This document shows, piece by piece, positions 33,923 to 42,279 of a DNA stretch of 64,000 bases. The stretch's first letter is position 1, and every line of letters starts with the position of its first letter. Position numbers and translations under genes: made by a program. The DNA is from Shewanella algae (GTDB lineage Bacteria; Pseudomonadota; Gammaproteobacteria; Enterobacterales; Shewanellaceae): NCBI RefSeq assembly GCF_009183365.2, contig NZ_CP068230.1:1207001-1271000 (forward strand), given 5' to 3'. The notes below the pieces were generated by a model. That model worked only from the letters and a program-made list of their open reading frames with translations. It was not told the DNA's origin and ran no database searches.

Positions 33923-36847
33923 ATGATACTCGAGTCTGTCTCAAAGGAGCCCAAGGGCCGGGAAAACGTTGCGGGGCGCGTCAAAGGGCTGTTTAACCGG
34001 CGGAGCAAAGCACAGGCTCTTGCCTTGAGTTTTGGCTTGGCTTTGAGCCTCGGCAGTAACGGCGTGCTGGCCGATATCAACACTGTGCCTTTGGTGGCGC
34101 CCTTGTATCACGGCGGCGATCTGTTGCAAAAGCAGTTGTTTAAAGGGTTGGAGCTCAGTGTCACCACTGGGCGCGATCTGGCGATATTTTCCGTTGCCGG
34201 TATGAGCCTGGATGCCTACATTTTAACGCTGCCGCTCGATGCGCCGACCAAGACCAGGGTCATAGCCCGGCTGTCGGATCCTTTCTACAGCATCCCCCTT
34301 GGGCATTTTCTCTACCTTTTTTACGACAGATACAGCCGCGCCGAAAACCGGGATCAGTTCCGGGATTATCTGCTGAGCCAATACGGCAAGGAGCAAATCG
34401 CGCCCTGGCAGCATTCGCTGTTCAGCCTGGAGGAGCAGGTCAAAGACAACACCGAACCGACCGCCGAAGCCAATGACAGACGCGAGGGCATGACGCTCAA
34501 TCGCCAGTTGGTTGCCATGTTGGTGACTGTCTATGATCGTCTGTTCAACAATGATGACTGGGCCCTTGGCAAGAAACTGCCGGAACATTACCGCTATCTT
34601 GGCGATAGCCCTGAAGATCTGGCGCTGATTGCCGACATTCAGCCGCTGATCATCACTGAGATTGGCAAGTATGTCGGCAGTTTGCCCGAGGGGGATATGC
34701 GCAGCGCCCTCGAGCTGATTATTGAAGATGGCAAGGCGGAAAATGCCGCCAAGGTAAACAACAAGGCGCAGGCGATAACCGTTACCCTTATCGACTTTGT
34801 CCGTCTCAATGTGCTCAAGGCCTATCGCCAATATGCATTACCGGCGCAGCGGGCCAAGTCCTTTTCTGCCTGGATGCAGGCCAGTCTCAAGGAAGATCCC
34901 AAGGGGCTGAGTGATTTTCTGGCAAGTTGGAGTCAACGCCCAAGAGCGGTGCAGATAACGGTAGATGGCTTGAGCCAGGGACTGATGCAGGCGTTGGTTG
35001 CACCCAATTCAGGCCCTTATCTCAAAGAAGTACTAGCCAGGGATGCGGCTTTGTTGCAACTCTCGCCCGCGTCAGCCATGGGGCGGCCGCAGCATACTCC
35101 CAAGCAGGACTTTTTGCGTCAGTTGGTGAAACATGGCGCCACCGACCAGTACTATCTGCCGTTTTTCAAGTCACTCTATCGCCGGAGTGAAAATGGCATA
35201 GCCACAGGAGGTATCTCTTCCACGCCTACCATCAGTGTGCGCAATCTGCCGATTATCAAGACAGGCGCCGCAGTGTCCGGCCAGGGTGGCACAGGGATCC
35301 CCAATTTTCACTTTGTCGATCGCACCCGTGACCGGGCCTATTACTTCTTCGGCAATGATGCTCTGCAGCTCGAAAATCTGGCGGAGAGCCGCGGCATGCG
35401 CACCATGTTCGACCGACTGAACTATCTCAAGACCTTAAACTGCAACGCCCAATATGACTGGAACGCCCAGACCAGCTTCGATGCCCTGGTCAATCTGGGG
35501 CTGGGGGAAGTGATCCGTGATTTTGGCGAGCAGCGCTGTCTCAATGAGTTGTCGCTGCGCGCCGAAGCCGAGAAGGGCTTGCAACATAAAGTGGCGGCGG
35601 TTCGAGAGCAACTCGAGGCCTACGACAGGATGGGCGCCTGGCGGCTGTTTTCCCGCATGAGCTTGCGGGCCAAGCTCAATGAGCAGCTCAATGAGCTGGC
35701 CTTGCTGAGTGAGCAGGCAATGCCGGACTATCTGCTTATTTATAACCCCTGGCCGGATCACTTCGCCCATTTCAAGGGGCCGTTCAGCGATGAAATCATA
35801 GCGCCGACCGGTGAGCTTAACCGGCTCGATTACTGGCTCGGCCGTCTGGACAAGGTGTATCGGGACGCGGGTATCTATCCGCAGACGCTGTGGGGCATGG
35901 CCGGCGATCATGGTTTGGCACCTGTGTATCACACCCTTAACCCCGAACTGGTGCTGCAAGATGCGCTCAAGCAACGCGGGGTCGAGCTCAAGATAAGCAA
36001 AATCTCCTCTGATGAAGGGGAAGGCCCCAAGATAACCAACAACCTCAATCCGCCTTCACTGCATGGGGTAGATTTGGTGATAGCCTCCACTGCCGGTGGC
36101 AACTATATGCTGGACTTCTTTAACTCGGACCGAGGTTGGCAGATGCAACCCCTGTACCAAGAGTTGACCCGTTTTAAGGTCAGAGAAGGCAAGGCGCTGG
36201 ATATGGTCAGCCTACTTGCCGATGAGTTGCAGGAATCGCTGGATTATCTGGTGGTGCGCCAAAGCGATTGTACGCTTGATAGCTGCTCTGTGCGTTTGGT
36301 GGGATACAGAAACGGGCAGCGCCGCGATGAAATGATCAGTCGTGAATCGGGCGTTATCCGTTATCAGGCGCTGGATGCTAAGGGCGCGCCAGAGCTGCTG
36401 GCACTGGCTCAGAGCAACCCTTATCTGGCGCCGTTGTCTGATGTTCAGCTGTCTGCCAAGCAACAACTGCTCGAACTATGCCTGGGGAGTGCCAAGGGCT
36501 GCAGCGCCGAGCAGTGGCGCAGCCTGGCGGCCATGAGTCCTAGACCCGATGCTGTGGTGCAGCTGGCACATCTCTATGATGAAGACAGGGCCGGCACCAT
36601 CAACCTCTTCCCCAAAGAGGGGTTTGGCTACAACACCCTGGTACCGGGTCGTCATGCGGGCGAGCATTATCTGGAAAAAGATGCCTTCATAGGTTTCTGG
36701 GGCGAGACGGTCAAACCCGGCCAGAGATTGGGGCCGCTGGATAACGGCTCACTGGCACCGACCTTGTATCAGTACCTTACCGGTGAGCAGGTCGAGGTAG
36801 GAGACAATGGTTGGGGCTATCCCTCTGTGCTTTCGAGTCTTAACTGA
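33923..36847 (+). CDS. Large alkaline-phosphatase-superfamily protein, exported
   Basis: 974 aa from the ATG at 33923, chosen because GGAAAGGAAG lies just before it; an in-frame ATG at 33902 precedes that site. After a 35-residue charged leader comes a hydrophobic segment (ALALSFGLALSLGSNGVLAD) that looks like a signal sequence. The phosphatase-superfamily ligands are visible: VDGLSQ (about 345), GQGGTGIPNFHF (a likely Thr nucleophile with the GxPN turn), IYNPWPDHFAHF (Asp-x3-His pair, about 612), GMAGDHG (about 660), and GRHAGEHY near 910. It likely hydrolyses phosphodiesters or phosphomonoesters in the periplasm. Substrate unknown; single gene. Confidence 0.8.
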   Translation: MILESVSKEPKGRENVAGRVKGLFNRRSKAQALALSFGLALSLGSNGVLADINTVPLVAPLYHGGDLLQKQLFKGLELSVTTGRDLAIFSVAGMSLDAYILTLPLDAPTKTRVIARLSDPFYSIPLGHFLYLFYDRYSRAENRDQFRDYLLSQYGKEQIAPWQHSLFSLEEQVKDNTEPTAEANDRREGMTLNRQLVAMLVTVYDRLFNNDDWALGKKLPEHYRYLGDSPEDLALIADIQPLIITEIGKYVGSLPEGDMRSALELIIEDGKAENAAKVNNKAQAITVTLIDFVRLNVLKAYRQYALPAQRAKSFSAWMQASLKEDPKGLSDFLASWSQRPRAVQITVDGLSQGLMQALVAPNSGPYLKEVLARDAALLQLSPASAMGRPQHTPKQDFLRQLVKHGATDQYYLPFFKSLYRRSENGIATGGISSTPTISVRNLPIIKTGAAVSGQGGTGIPNFHFVDRTRDRAYYFFGNDALQLENLAESRGMRTMFDRLNYLKTLNCNAQYDWNAQTSFDALVNLGLGEVIRDFGEQRCLNELSLRAEAEKGLQHKVAAVREQLEAYDRMGAWRLFSRMSLRAKLNEQLNELALLSEQAMPDYLLIYNPWPDHFAHFKGPFSDEIIAPTGELNRLDYWLGRLDKVYRDAGIYPQTLWGMAGDHGLAPVYHTLNPELVLQDALKQRGVELKISKISSDEGEGPKITNNLNPPSLHGVDLVIASTAGGNYMLDFFNSDRGWQMQPLYQELTRFKVREGKALDMVSLLADELQESLDYLVVRQSDCTLDSCSVRLVGYRNGQRRDEMISRESGVIRYQALDAKGAPELLALAQSNPYLAPLSDVQLSAKQQLLELCLGSAKGCSAEQWRSLAAMSPRPDAVVQLAHLYDEDRAGTINLFPKEGFGYNTLVPGRHAGEHYLEKDAFIGFWGETVKPGQRLGPLDNGSLAPTLYQYLTGEQVEVGDNGWGYPSVLSSLN

Positions 36848-37091
36848 GATGAATTTCTCATCGTCGGTGCCACAGAAACAGAGATTTTTGTCGCCATGGC
36901 TGGCAAGCCAGCCATGGCTTAGGTAAGCTTGTAGCCAAGATGAATTGAGTTTTAGCCGGTGTATTCCCCGGTATTCCGCTATGCATCCCTGGCGCCGCTG
37001 ACAAAATGGCGCCCATTCACCCGGAAAATGAGTCTCTGTTGGCCTTAGGCCGACGGAGGCTGCTTTTGTTTGACAGGAGACGAAAGAGATT
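36848..37091. other. greA leader region with hairpins
   Basis: The greA upstream region carries a long palindrome (36893-36918, separate entry), a GGCGCC...GGCGCC pair (about 36990-37012), and TTGGCC/GGCCGA near 37040. In E. coli the greA leader is the source of the GraL RNA; whether a similar RNA arises here is not visible. No clear promoter hexamers were picked out. Confidence 0.5.
36893..36918. terminator. Perfect 12-bp palindromic hairpin after the phosphatase gene
   Basis: GCCATGGCTGGC (36893-36904) pairs with GCCAGCCATGGC (36907-36918), separated only by AA. There is no plus-strand T-run, so termination would be weak; it could also be a binding site, since the sequence has two-fold symmetry. 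Confidence 0.5.
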
Positions 37092-37568
37092 ATGAACAAG
37101 GTTCCCATGACCCTGGTTGGGGCAGAACAGTTGCGCAAAGAACTGGATATACTCAAGTTTGATCGCCGTCCCAAGATCACCGAGGCAATTGCCGCGGCGC
37201 GTGAACTGGGGGATTTGAAAGAAAACGCGGAATACCATGCAGCCCGTGAAGAGCAAGGCATTTGCGAAGCCCGTATCCGCGATATCGAAGGCAAACTGTC
37301 CAATGCCCAGATCATTGATGTGACCAAGATGCCCAACAATGGCCGGATCATCTTTGGCGCCACTGTGACCATACTGAATCTGGACACAGATGCCGAAGTG
37401 ACTTACCGCATTGTCGGTGACGATGAGGCCAATATCAAAGAGAACCTGATCTCGGTGAACTCACCCATTGCCCGTGGCCTTATCGGCAAAAATCTGGGGG
37501 ATGAAGTCAACATCCAAACTCCCGGTGGCTTGGCAGAGTATGAAGTGGTCGCCGTCGAATATATCTGA
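37092..37568 (+). CDS. greA: Transcription elongation factor GreA
   Basis: 158-aa factor that enters the RNA polymerase secondary channel and stimulates cleavage of backtracked RNA. The N-terminal coiled coil shows the tip acidic pair in GDLKENAEYHAAREEQG (Asp and Glu near residues 41-44), and the C-terminal globular domain ends GGLAEYEVVAVEYI. ATG preceded by GAGACGAAAGAG. A terminator follows, so it is monocistronic here. Confidence 0.97.
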   Translation: MNKVPMTLVGAEQLRKELDILKFDRRPKITEAIAAARELGDLKENAEYHAAREEQGICEARIRDIEGKLSNAQIIDVTKMPNNGRIIFGATVTILNLDTDAEVTYRIVGDDEANIKENLISVNSPIARGLIGKNLGDEVNIQTPGGLAEYEVVAVEYI

Positions 37569-37578
37569 TTGCGTTATC

Positions 37579-37602
37579 AAGCCGCCTCCGGGCGGCTTTT
37601 TT
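37579..37602 (+). terminator. Rho-independent terminator after greA
   Basis: Stem AAGCCGCC/GGCGGCTT (37579-37586, 37591-37598) with a TCCG loop and a T-run. Confidence 0.9.
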
Positions 37603-37674
37603 GTGCAAGATGGACAAAGTTTAATTTGCCCGTCAGGGCTTGAAAGACTAGCATCCGCCCAAATAACCCTGTTT

Positions 37675-38244
37675 ATGGATAACACCTTGCTGAGAATCAT
37701 GCGCCTCTTTACCCTGCTGCTCGCCATAGGTCTGCTGGGCAATGTGTATTCCGGGATTGCCTCTGATGCAACCTGGAAGGCGTTTGAGCAAGCCTTACCC
37801 GAGCTCAGTCAGCAACAAGATGCTGACAAAGAGCCGTCTTCTGCAGTGTTGTCAGCGTCTCTTGGTCAAGAGCCCCAATCCCAGGAGTCCCTGCATCATA
37901 AGCTTGGCAAGCATGATGCTGCCGACAGAGAAAAGGTGGATGGCAAGGTTTCCCTGTCTCACTTATCCAAGTTGCTGCGCTCCGAGCAGGGCGACCAACT
38001 CTATTCGGCGCCCGGAGCCAGCCAGCGCTGCCTCAGCACGGCCGCTCCGCATGATGTGGCCGAGCCACCCTATGAATTGGCGTTTGAAATCGCTATGCCA
38101 CCGGCGCCTGTGCTCAGCATAGGTTTTGCCGAGCAATTGCCTATTGAGCAGTATTGGACCTTAAAGCACCCAGGAGCCGGTTTGCGCCTTGGGGGCTGGA
38201 AAGACGCCAACCTCCGCTATCGCTTCAGTCAGCAAGCCGCCTGA
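37675..38244 (+). CDS. Hypothetical exported or anchored protein, 189 aa
   Basis: Not recognised. The ATG at 37675 gives an N-terminal hydrophobic stretch (IMRLFTLLLAIGLLGNVYSG) that could be a signal peptide or anchor; a second ATG at 37699 would also keep it. The middle (residues 35-95) is low-complexity, Ser/Gln/Glu/Lys-rich and likely disordered. The C-terminal part contains APGASQRCLSTAAPHD and LGGWKDANLRYRFSQQAA. It precedes secD by 119 bases on the same strand, so cotranscription with secDF is possible, which would hint at a link to export. Confidence 0.6.
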   Translation: MDNTLLRIMRLFTLLLAIGLLGNVYSGIASDATWKAFEQALPELSQQQDADKEPSSAVLSASLGQEPQSQESLHHKLGKHDAADREKVDGKVSLSHLSKLLRSEQGDQLYSAPGASQRCLSTAAPHDVAEPPYELAFEIAMPPAPVLSIGFAEQLPIEQYWTLKHPGAGLRLGGWKDANLRYRFSQQAA

Positions 38245-38363
38245 CGCTCTCTACCGGGCTTTTCTGTCCGGGTTTCACTTCATCTGTTGTCAGTCACTCC
38301 TTCATTGGATGGCTGCGACTGTGATATGTGGCTTAAGCCACGAGTCGAAAAGAGAGCATAAAT

Positions 38364-40199
38364 ATGATAACTGACTCATTATTAAAGAGTAATGGCCGCG
38401 GGCGCCAGCCTAAAAAACTGCTTAATCACTACAGCGCCTGGAAATATCTGGTACTGGTAGTCACCCTGGTGGTGATGGCGCTGAGCGCCTTGCCGACTTG
38501 GTATGGTGAAGATGCCGCGGTGCAGATTTCCCCAAAGGCCGGACTGGACTTATCTCCGACCCAGATAGTTTCTGAACTGGCCAAGGCCGATATTCAAGTC
38601 AAGCGCCTGGACAGCAAAGATCAGCAAACCCTGATTATTCTCAATGATGAAGGCCAACAGACTTTGGCCAAATCCTTGCTGGCCGGTCGTGCCAAAGATC
38701 CCGCTGAACTCACTCTGGCTTTGAGCCCGGCAGCGCCCGAGTGGTTGCTCGGCATGGGGTTTGAACCCATTAAGTTGGGGCTGGATCTTCGTGGCGGGGT
38801 GCAATTCTTGTTGGATGTGGATATCACCCCTGTGTATCAAACCCAGGGAAGTTCACTGGCCGATGCCCTGCGTGCCTTTGCCAGAGAGCAGGGGATCCGA
38901 GGCTTGAGTGTGCGTCAGGGCGCTGAAGAGCAACTGACAGTGGTTATGCCAGAGGCGGCTCGCGCCGAGGTGCGGCAGTTTATGGCCAGGCAATACCCGC
39001 TCTGGCAGGTGAGCAGCAATAACAGTCAGCTCAAGTTGGCGCTGACTGAGGCTGAGAAAATCAATTTGCGTAACCTGACAGTGCAGCAAAACCTGCAGAT
39101 CATGCGTACCCGTATCGAAGAGTTGGGGATCACCGAAGCGCTGGTGCAGCGTCAGGGCGAAAGCCGCATCCGTATCGAGCTGCCAGGTGTTCAAGACCCG
39201 GCTGCCGCCAAGAGCGTGATAGGGGCGACCGCGACTCTGGCCTTCTATGAAGTCAAGGACAGTGCCACCGGCGCCATGTTGATTAAGGACAAGTCCGGCA
39301 ATCCTGTACCCGTGGCGCGCAAACCTGTGCTGACCGGCGAGCATATTGTCGATGCCCGTGCCGGCATAGGTGAAATGGGTACTGCCGAGGTCAATATTAC
39401 CCTGGACAGTGAAGGCGGCCGCCGTATGACCGACTTCTCCCGAGGCCATATCGGCAAACCTATGGCCACGGCATACAGTGAGTACAGCCGCGATGCCAAC
39501 GGCAAGGCAGTACAAAGCAATGAAATTATCAGTGTCGCCACCATTCAGTCTGTGCTGCCGGAGCGTTTTCGGATAACCGGCGCCGGTAGTTATCAGGATG
39601 CGCAGCAACTGGCTCTTTTGCTGCGGGCCGGTTCTATGACTGCGCCTGTCACCATAGTTGAAGAGCGCACTATAGGCCCGACGCTGGGGGCAGAGAATAT
39701 TCACAACGGCTTTGCCGCCCTGGCGCTCGGCATGGGGATCACCCTGGTGTTTATGGCGCTTTGGTATCGCAGGCTTGGCTGGGTCGCCAACCTGGCGTTG
39801 CTGGCTAACATGGTGTTGCTGTTTGGCTTGCTGGCCTTGATTCCCGGCGCGGTACTGACTCTCCCCGGGATTGCCGGTTTGGTGCTGACAGTGGGGATGG
39901 CGGTGGATACCAATGTACTGATTTTCGAGCGGATCCGCGACAAGCTTCGTGAAGGGCGGGCATTGGCGCACGCCATTGACAAGGGCTTTGACAGCGCCTT
40001 CTCCACCATTTTCGATGCCAACTTCACCACTATGATCACTGCTGTAGTGCTCTACGCCATAGGTAATGGTCCTATTCAGGGGTTTGCGCTGACGCTGGGG
40101 CTGGGGTTGTTGACCAGTATGTTCACCGGGATTTTTGCCTCAAGGGCGATTATTAACCTGGTCTATGGCAAGAACTTTAGCCGCGAAGTGAGGGTTTAA
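38364..40199 (+). CDS. secD: Protein translocase subunit SecD (second copy type)
   Basis: 611-aa inner-membrane protein that uses the proton gradient to pull proteins out of the SecYEG channel. Visible conserved regions: the first helix VVTLVVMALSALPTWYG, LGLDLRGGVQFLLDVD (about 140-155), the periplasmic P1 domain, and the helix-4 motif VGMAVDTNVLIFERIRDKLREG. It is not accompanied by yajC and tgt, the usual neighbours, so this is probably the additional secDF pair found in Shewanella rather than the main one; that is inferred from order. Weak ribosome binding site (AGAGAG) before the ATG. Confidence 0.9.
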   Translation: MITDSLLKSNGRGRQPKKLLNHYSAWKYLVLVVTLVVMALSALPTWYGEDAAVQISPKAGLDLSPTQIVSELAKADIQVKRLDSKDQQTLIILNDEGQQTLAKSLLAGRAKDPAELTLALSPAAPEWLLGMGFEPIKLGLDLRGGVQFLLDVDITPVYQTQGSSLADALRAFAREQGIRGLSVRQGAEEQLTVVMPEAARAEVRQFMARQYPLWQVSSNNSQLKLALTEAEKINLRNLTVQQNLQIMRTRIEELGITEALVQRQGESRIRIELPGVQDPAAAKSVIGATATLAFYEVKDSATGAMLIKDKSGNPVPVARKPVLTGEHIVDARAGIGEMGTAEVNITLDSEGGRRMTDFSRGHIGKPMATAYSEYSRDANGKAVQSNEIISVATIQSVLPERFRITGAGSYQDAQQLALLLRAGSMTAPVTIVEERTIGPTLGAENIHNGFAALALGMGITLVFMALWYRRLGWVANLALLANMVLLFGLLALIPGAVLTLPGIAGLVLTVGMAVDTNVLIFERIRDKLREGRALAHAIDKGFDSAFSTIFDANFTTMITAVVLYAIGNGPIQGFALTLGLGLLTSMFTGIFASRAIINLVYGKNFSREVRV

Positions 40200-40203
40200 T
40201 ATT

Positions 40204-41100
40204 ATGATTAATATGAAAAATGCAACCAAGTGGCGTTATTTCAGCAGCGCGGTTTCCGTGTTTTTGATGATAGTGTCCATCAGTGTGATTGCCGTCAAGG
40301 GGCTCAACTGGGGGCTGGATTTTACCGGCGGTGTGGTCAGTGAAATCCGTATCGACAGCTCAATCAGCTCCAAATCGCTGCAACCTGTGCTGCAGCAGGC
40401 CTATGGCCAGGAAGTCAGCCTGATTGCTGCCGGTGAGCCGGGACGCTGGGTGCTGCGTTATGCAGCGCCAAGTGCCGGGCAAACCATGCCCGAACTGCCG
40501 GAGGTACTGGCGGGTATGAACACTCATGTTGAAGTGCTCAATACCAGCATAGTCGGGCCTCAGGTCGGCCAGGAGTTGGCCGAGCAGGGCGGCTTGGCTT
40601 TGCTGGTGGCAATGCTGTGTATTCTGGGGTATCTCTCTTACCGCTTTGAGTGGCGTCTGGCGTCCGGTGCGATATTTGCTCTGGTGCATGATGTTATCTT
40701 TGTGCTGGCTTTTTTCGCCGCCACTCAGATGGAGTTCAACCTGACGGTGCTGGCGGCTGTGTTGGCCATTTTGGGATATTCGCTCAACGATTCCATCATT
40801 ATTGCCGACAGGATCCGCGAATTGCTGGCTGCCAAACCCAAGTTGGCGGTAAAAGACATCAATAACCAGGCGATTGCGGCCACTTTTGCCCGAACCATGG
40901 TGACATCCGGTACTACCCTGATGACTATTTCAGCACTGTGGATCATGGGCGGAGGCCCCTTGGAAGGATTTTCCATCGCCATGTTTATCGGGGTGTTGAC
41001 CGGTACTTTCTCATCGATATCGGTTGGTACTTCACTGCCGGAATGGCTGGGACTGTCCAGTGAGCATTATCGGGTGACGCCTGTGACCCAGACACCCTGA
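40204..41100 (+). CDS. secF: Protein translocase subunit SecF
   Basis: 298 aa, SecD partner. Starts with the helix SAVSVFLMIVSISVIAVKGL and GLDFTGGVVSEIRI motif, has the helix IFALVHDVIFVLAFFA and the conserved ILGYSLNDSIIIADRIRE segment used in proton transfer, then a last helix ending in a threonine/proline-rich tail. Starts four bases after secD; the two are translationally close and act as one complex. A terminator shared with yhbY lies downstream. Confidence 0.92.
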   Translation: MINMKNATKWRYFSSAVSVFLMIVSISVIAVKGLNWGLDFTGGVVSEIRIDSSISSKSLQPVLQQAYGQEVSLIAAGEPGRWVLRYAAPSAGQTMPELPEVLAGMNTHVEVLNTSIVGPQVGQELAEQGGLALLVAMLCILGYLSYRFEWRLASGAIFALVHDVIFVLAFFAATQMEFNLTVLAAVLAILGYSLNDSIIIADRIRELLAAKPKLAVKDINNQAIAATFARTMVTSGTTLMTISALWIMGGGPLEGFSIAMFIGVLTGTFSSISVGTSLPEWLGLSSEHYRVTPVTQTP

Positions 41101-41171
41101 TTGAAACCCATCAATTAATACTGATTTAATCCGCCGGCGCCACAATGTGTGCGCCGATGGGATTATGGCAA

Positions 41172-41202
41172 CAAAAAAGCCACCGGTTAAGGTGGCTTTT
41201 TT
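41172..41202. terminator. Bidirectional terminator between secF and yhbY
   Basis: AAAAAAGCCACC (41172-41183) pairs with GGTGGCTTTTTT (41191-41202), symmetrical A/T runs, serving both converging genes. Confidence 0.92.
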
Positions 41203-41215
41203 GTGGGGAAAGGGC

Positions 41216-41515
41216 TTATCTGGCCTTGGGCAGAGCGATTTTCATCTCCTCGGATTGACGGAAGAGCACCAAAACATGGCCGATCAGCTGCACCTTGGTT
41301 GCCTGGGTTTCACGGACAATGGCATCAACGATAGCGGCTTTCAGTTCTCTGTCTTCAGAGGCGACTTTAACTTTAATCAGCTCATGGTGAGAGAGCGCAT
41401 TATCAATTTCAGCCAGTACCCCTTCAGTCAGGCCATTGGCACCAAGCAGCACTACCGGCTTGAGGCTATGTGCCAGGCCCTTGAGATGCTGTTTCTGTTT
41501 GGTTGTTAAGTTCAT
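41216..41515 (-). CDS. yhbY: Ribosome-associated RNA-binding protein YhbY
   Basis: 99-aa CRM-domain protein that binds pre-50S particles. The sequence aligns by recall with E. coli YhbY: NLTTKQKQHLKGLAHSLKPV, then VVLLGANGLTEGVLAEIDNA, in which GANG is the loop that contacts RNA, and IGHVLVLFRQSEE. The ATG at 41515 is taken, with an alternative ATG at 41524. It is divergent from rlmE, another 50S factor, and the pair shares a short promoter region of about 90 bases, typical for this gene order. Confidence 0.95.
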   Translation of the reverse strand: MNLTTKQKQHLKGLAHSLKPVVLLGANGLTEGVLAEIDNALSHHELIKVKVASEDRELKAAIVDAIVRETQATKVQLIGHVLVLFRQSEEMKIALPKAR

Positions 41516-41605
41516 TTCTACCAACTTTTGCTGAGTTACTGTTGAAAAGCCGCTATTCTACCCTCATATAGCCCTTGTGTAACTCTCATTTGTTGCGGAT
41601 TTTGA

Positions 41606-42235
41606 ATGTCAGGTAAGAAACGTACGGCCAGTTCCACCCGTTGGATGCAGGAACACTTTGATGATCACTATGTCAAATTGGCACAAAAACGGGGGCTGCG
41701 TTCGCGGGCCGCGTTCAAGTTAGAGGAGCTGCAACAAAAAGATCAGCTGATTAAACCCGGGATGACAGTGGTCGACCTGGGGGCGGCTCCCGGAGGTTGG
41801 TCTCAGGTGGCGGCCAAGTTGGTCGGTGAAAAAGGTAAAGTGGTTGCCTGTGATATTTTACCGATGGACCCAATCGTTGGTGTCGATTTCCTTCAGGGAG
41901 ACTTCCGTGAGGAAAAAGTCCTTGAGGCCTTGCTGACCCGGGTAGGGGAAGATAAGGTTGACTTGGTGCTCTCGGATATGGCGCCCAATATGAGTGGTTC
42001 AGATGGTGTGGATCAGCCCAGAGCCATGTATTTAGTGGAGTTGGCGCTGGATATGTGTCATCAGGTGTTGGCAGCCAATGGTAGTTTTGCTGTTAAAGTC
42101 TTTCAGGGGGAGGGCTTTGACGAGTATATGAAAGCAGTCAGACAAGCGTTCAAGACTGTAAAAACCCGTAAGCCGGATTCCTCCAGGCCACGTTCTCGCG
42201 AGGTCTATCTGGTAGCGACAGGGTACAAGTTGTAG
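41606..42235 (+). CDS. rlmE: 23S rRNA (uridine-2552) 2'-O-methyltransferase
   Basis: 209-aa AdoMet enzyme (also rrmJ/ftsJ) that methylates U2552 late in 50S maturation and belongs to the heat-shock set in E. coli. AdoMet motif VDLGAAPGGWSQVAAKLVG and the catalytic tetrad are visible: Lys in RAAFKLEEL, Asp in SDMAPNMSG, Lys in FAVKVFQGEGF, and Glu in SREVYLVATGYK. ftsH follows 44 bases later, so the two probably share an operon. The ATG follows a weak ribosome binding site. Confidence 0.97.
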   Translation: MSGKKRTASSTRWMQEHFDDHYVKLAQKRGLRSRAAFKLEELQQKDQLIKPGMTVVDLGAAPGGWSQVAAKLVGEKGKVVACDILPMDPIVGVDFLQGDFREEKVLEALLTRVGEDKVDLVLSDMAPNMSGSDGVDQPRAMYLVELALDMCHQVLAANGSFAVKVFQGEGFDEYMKAVRQAFKTVKTRKPDSSRPRSREVYLVATGYKL

Positions 42236-42279
42236 TACCCTGATTGAAGTAAATCTCAAGACTTTGTGAGGTTCAGTAA

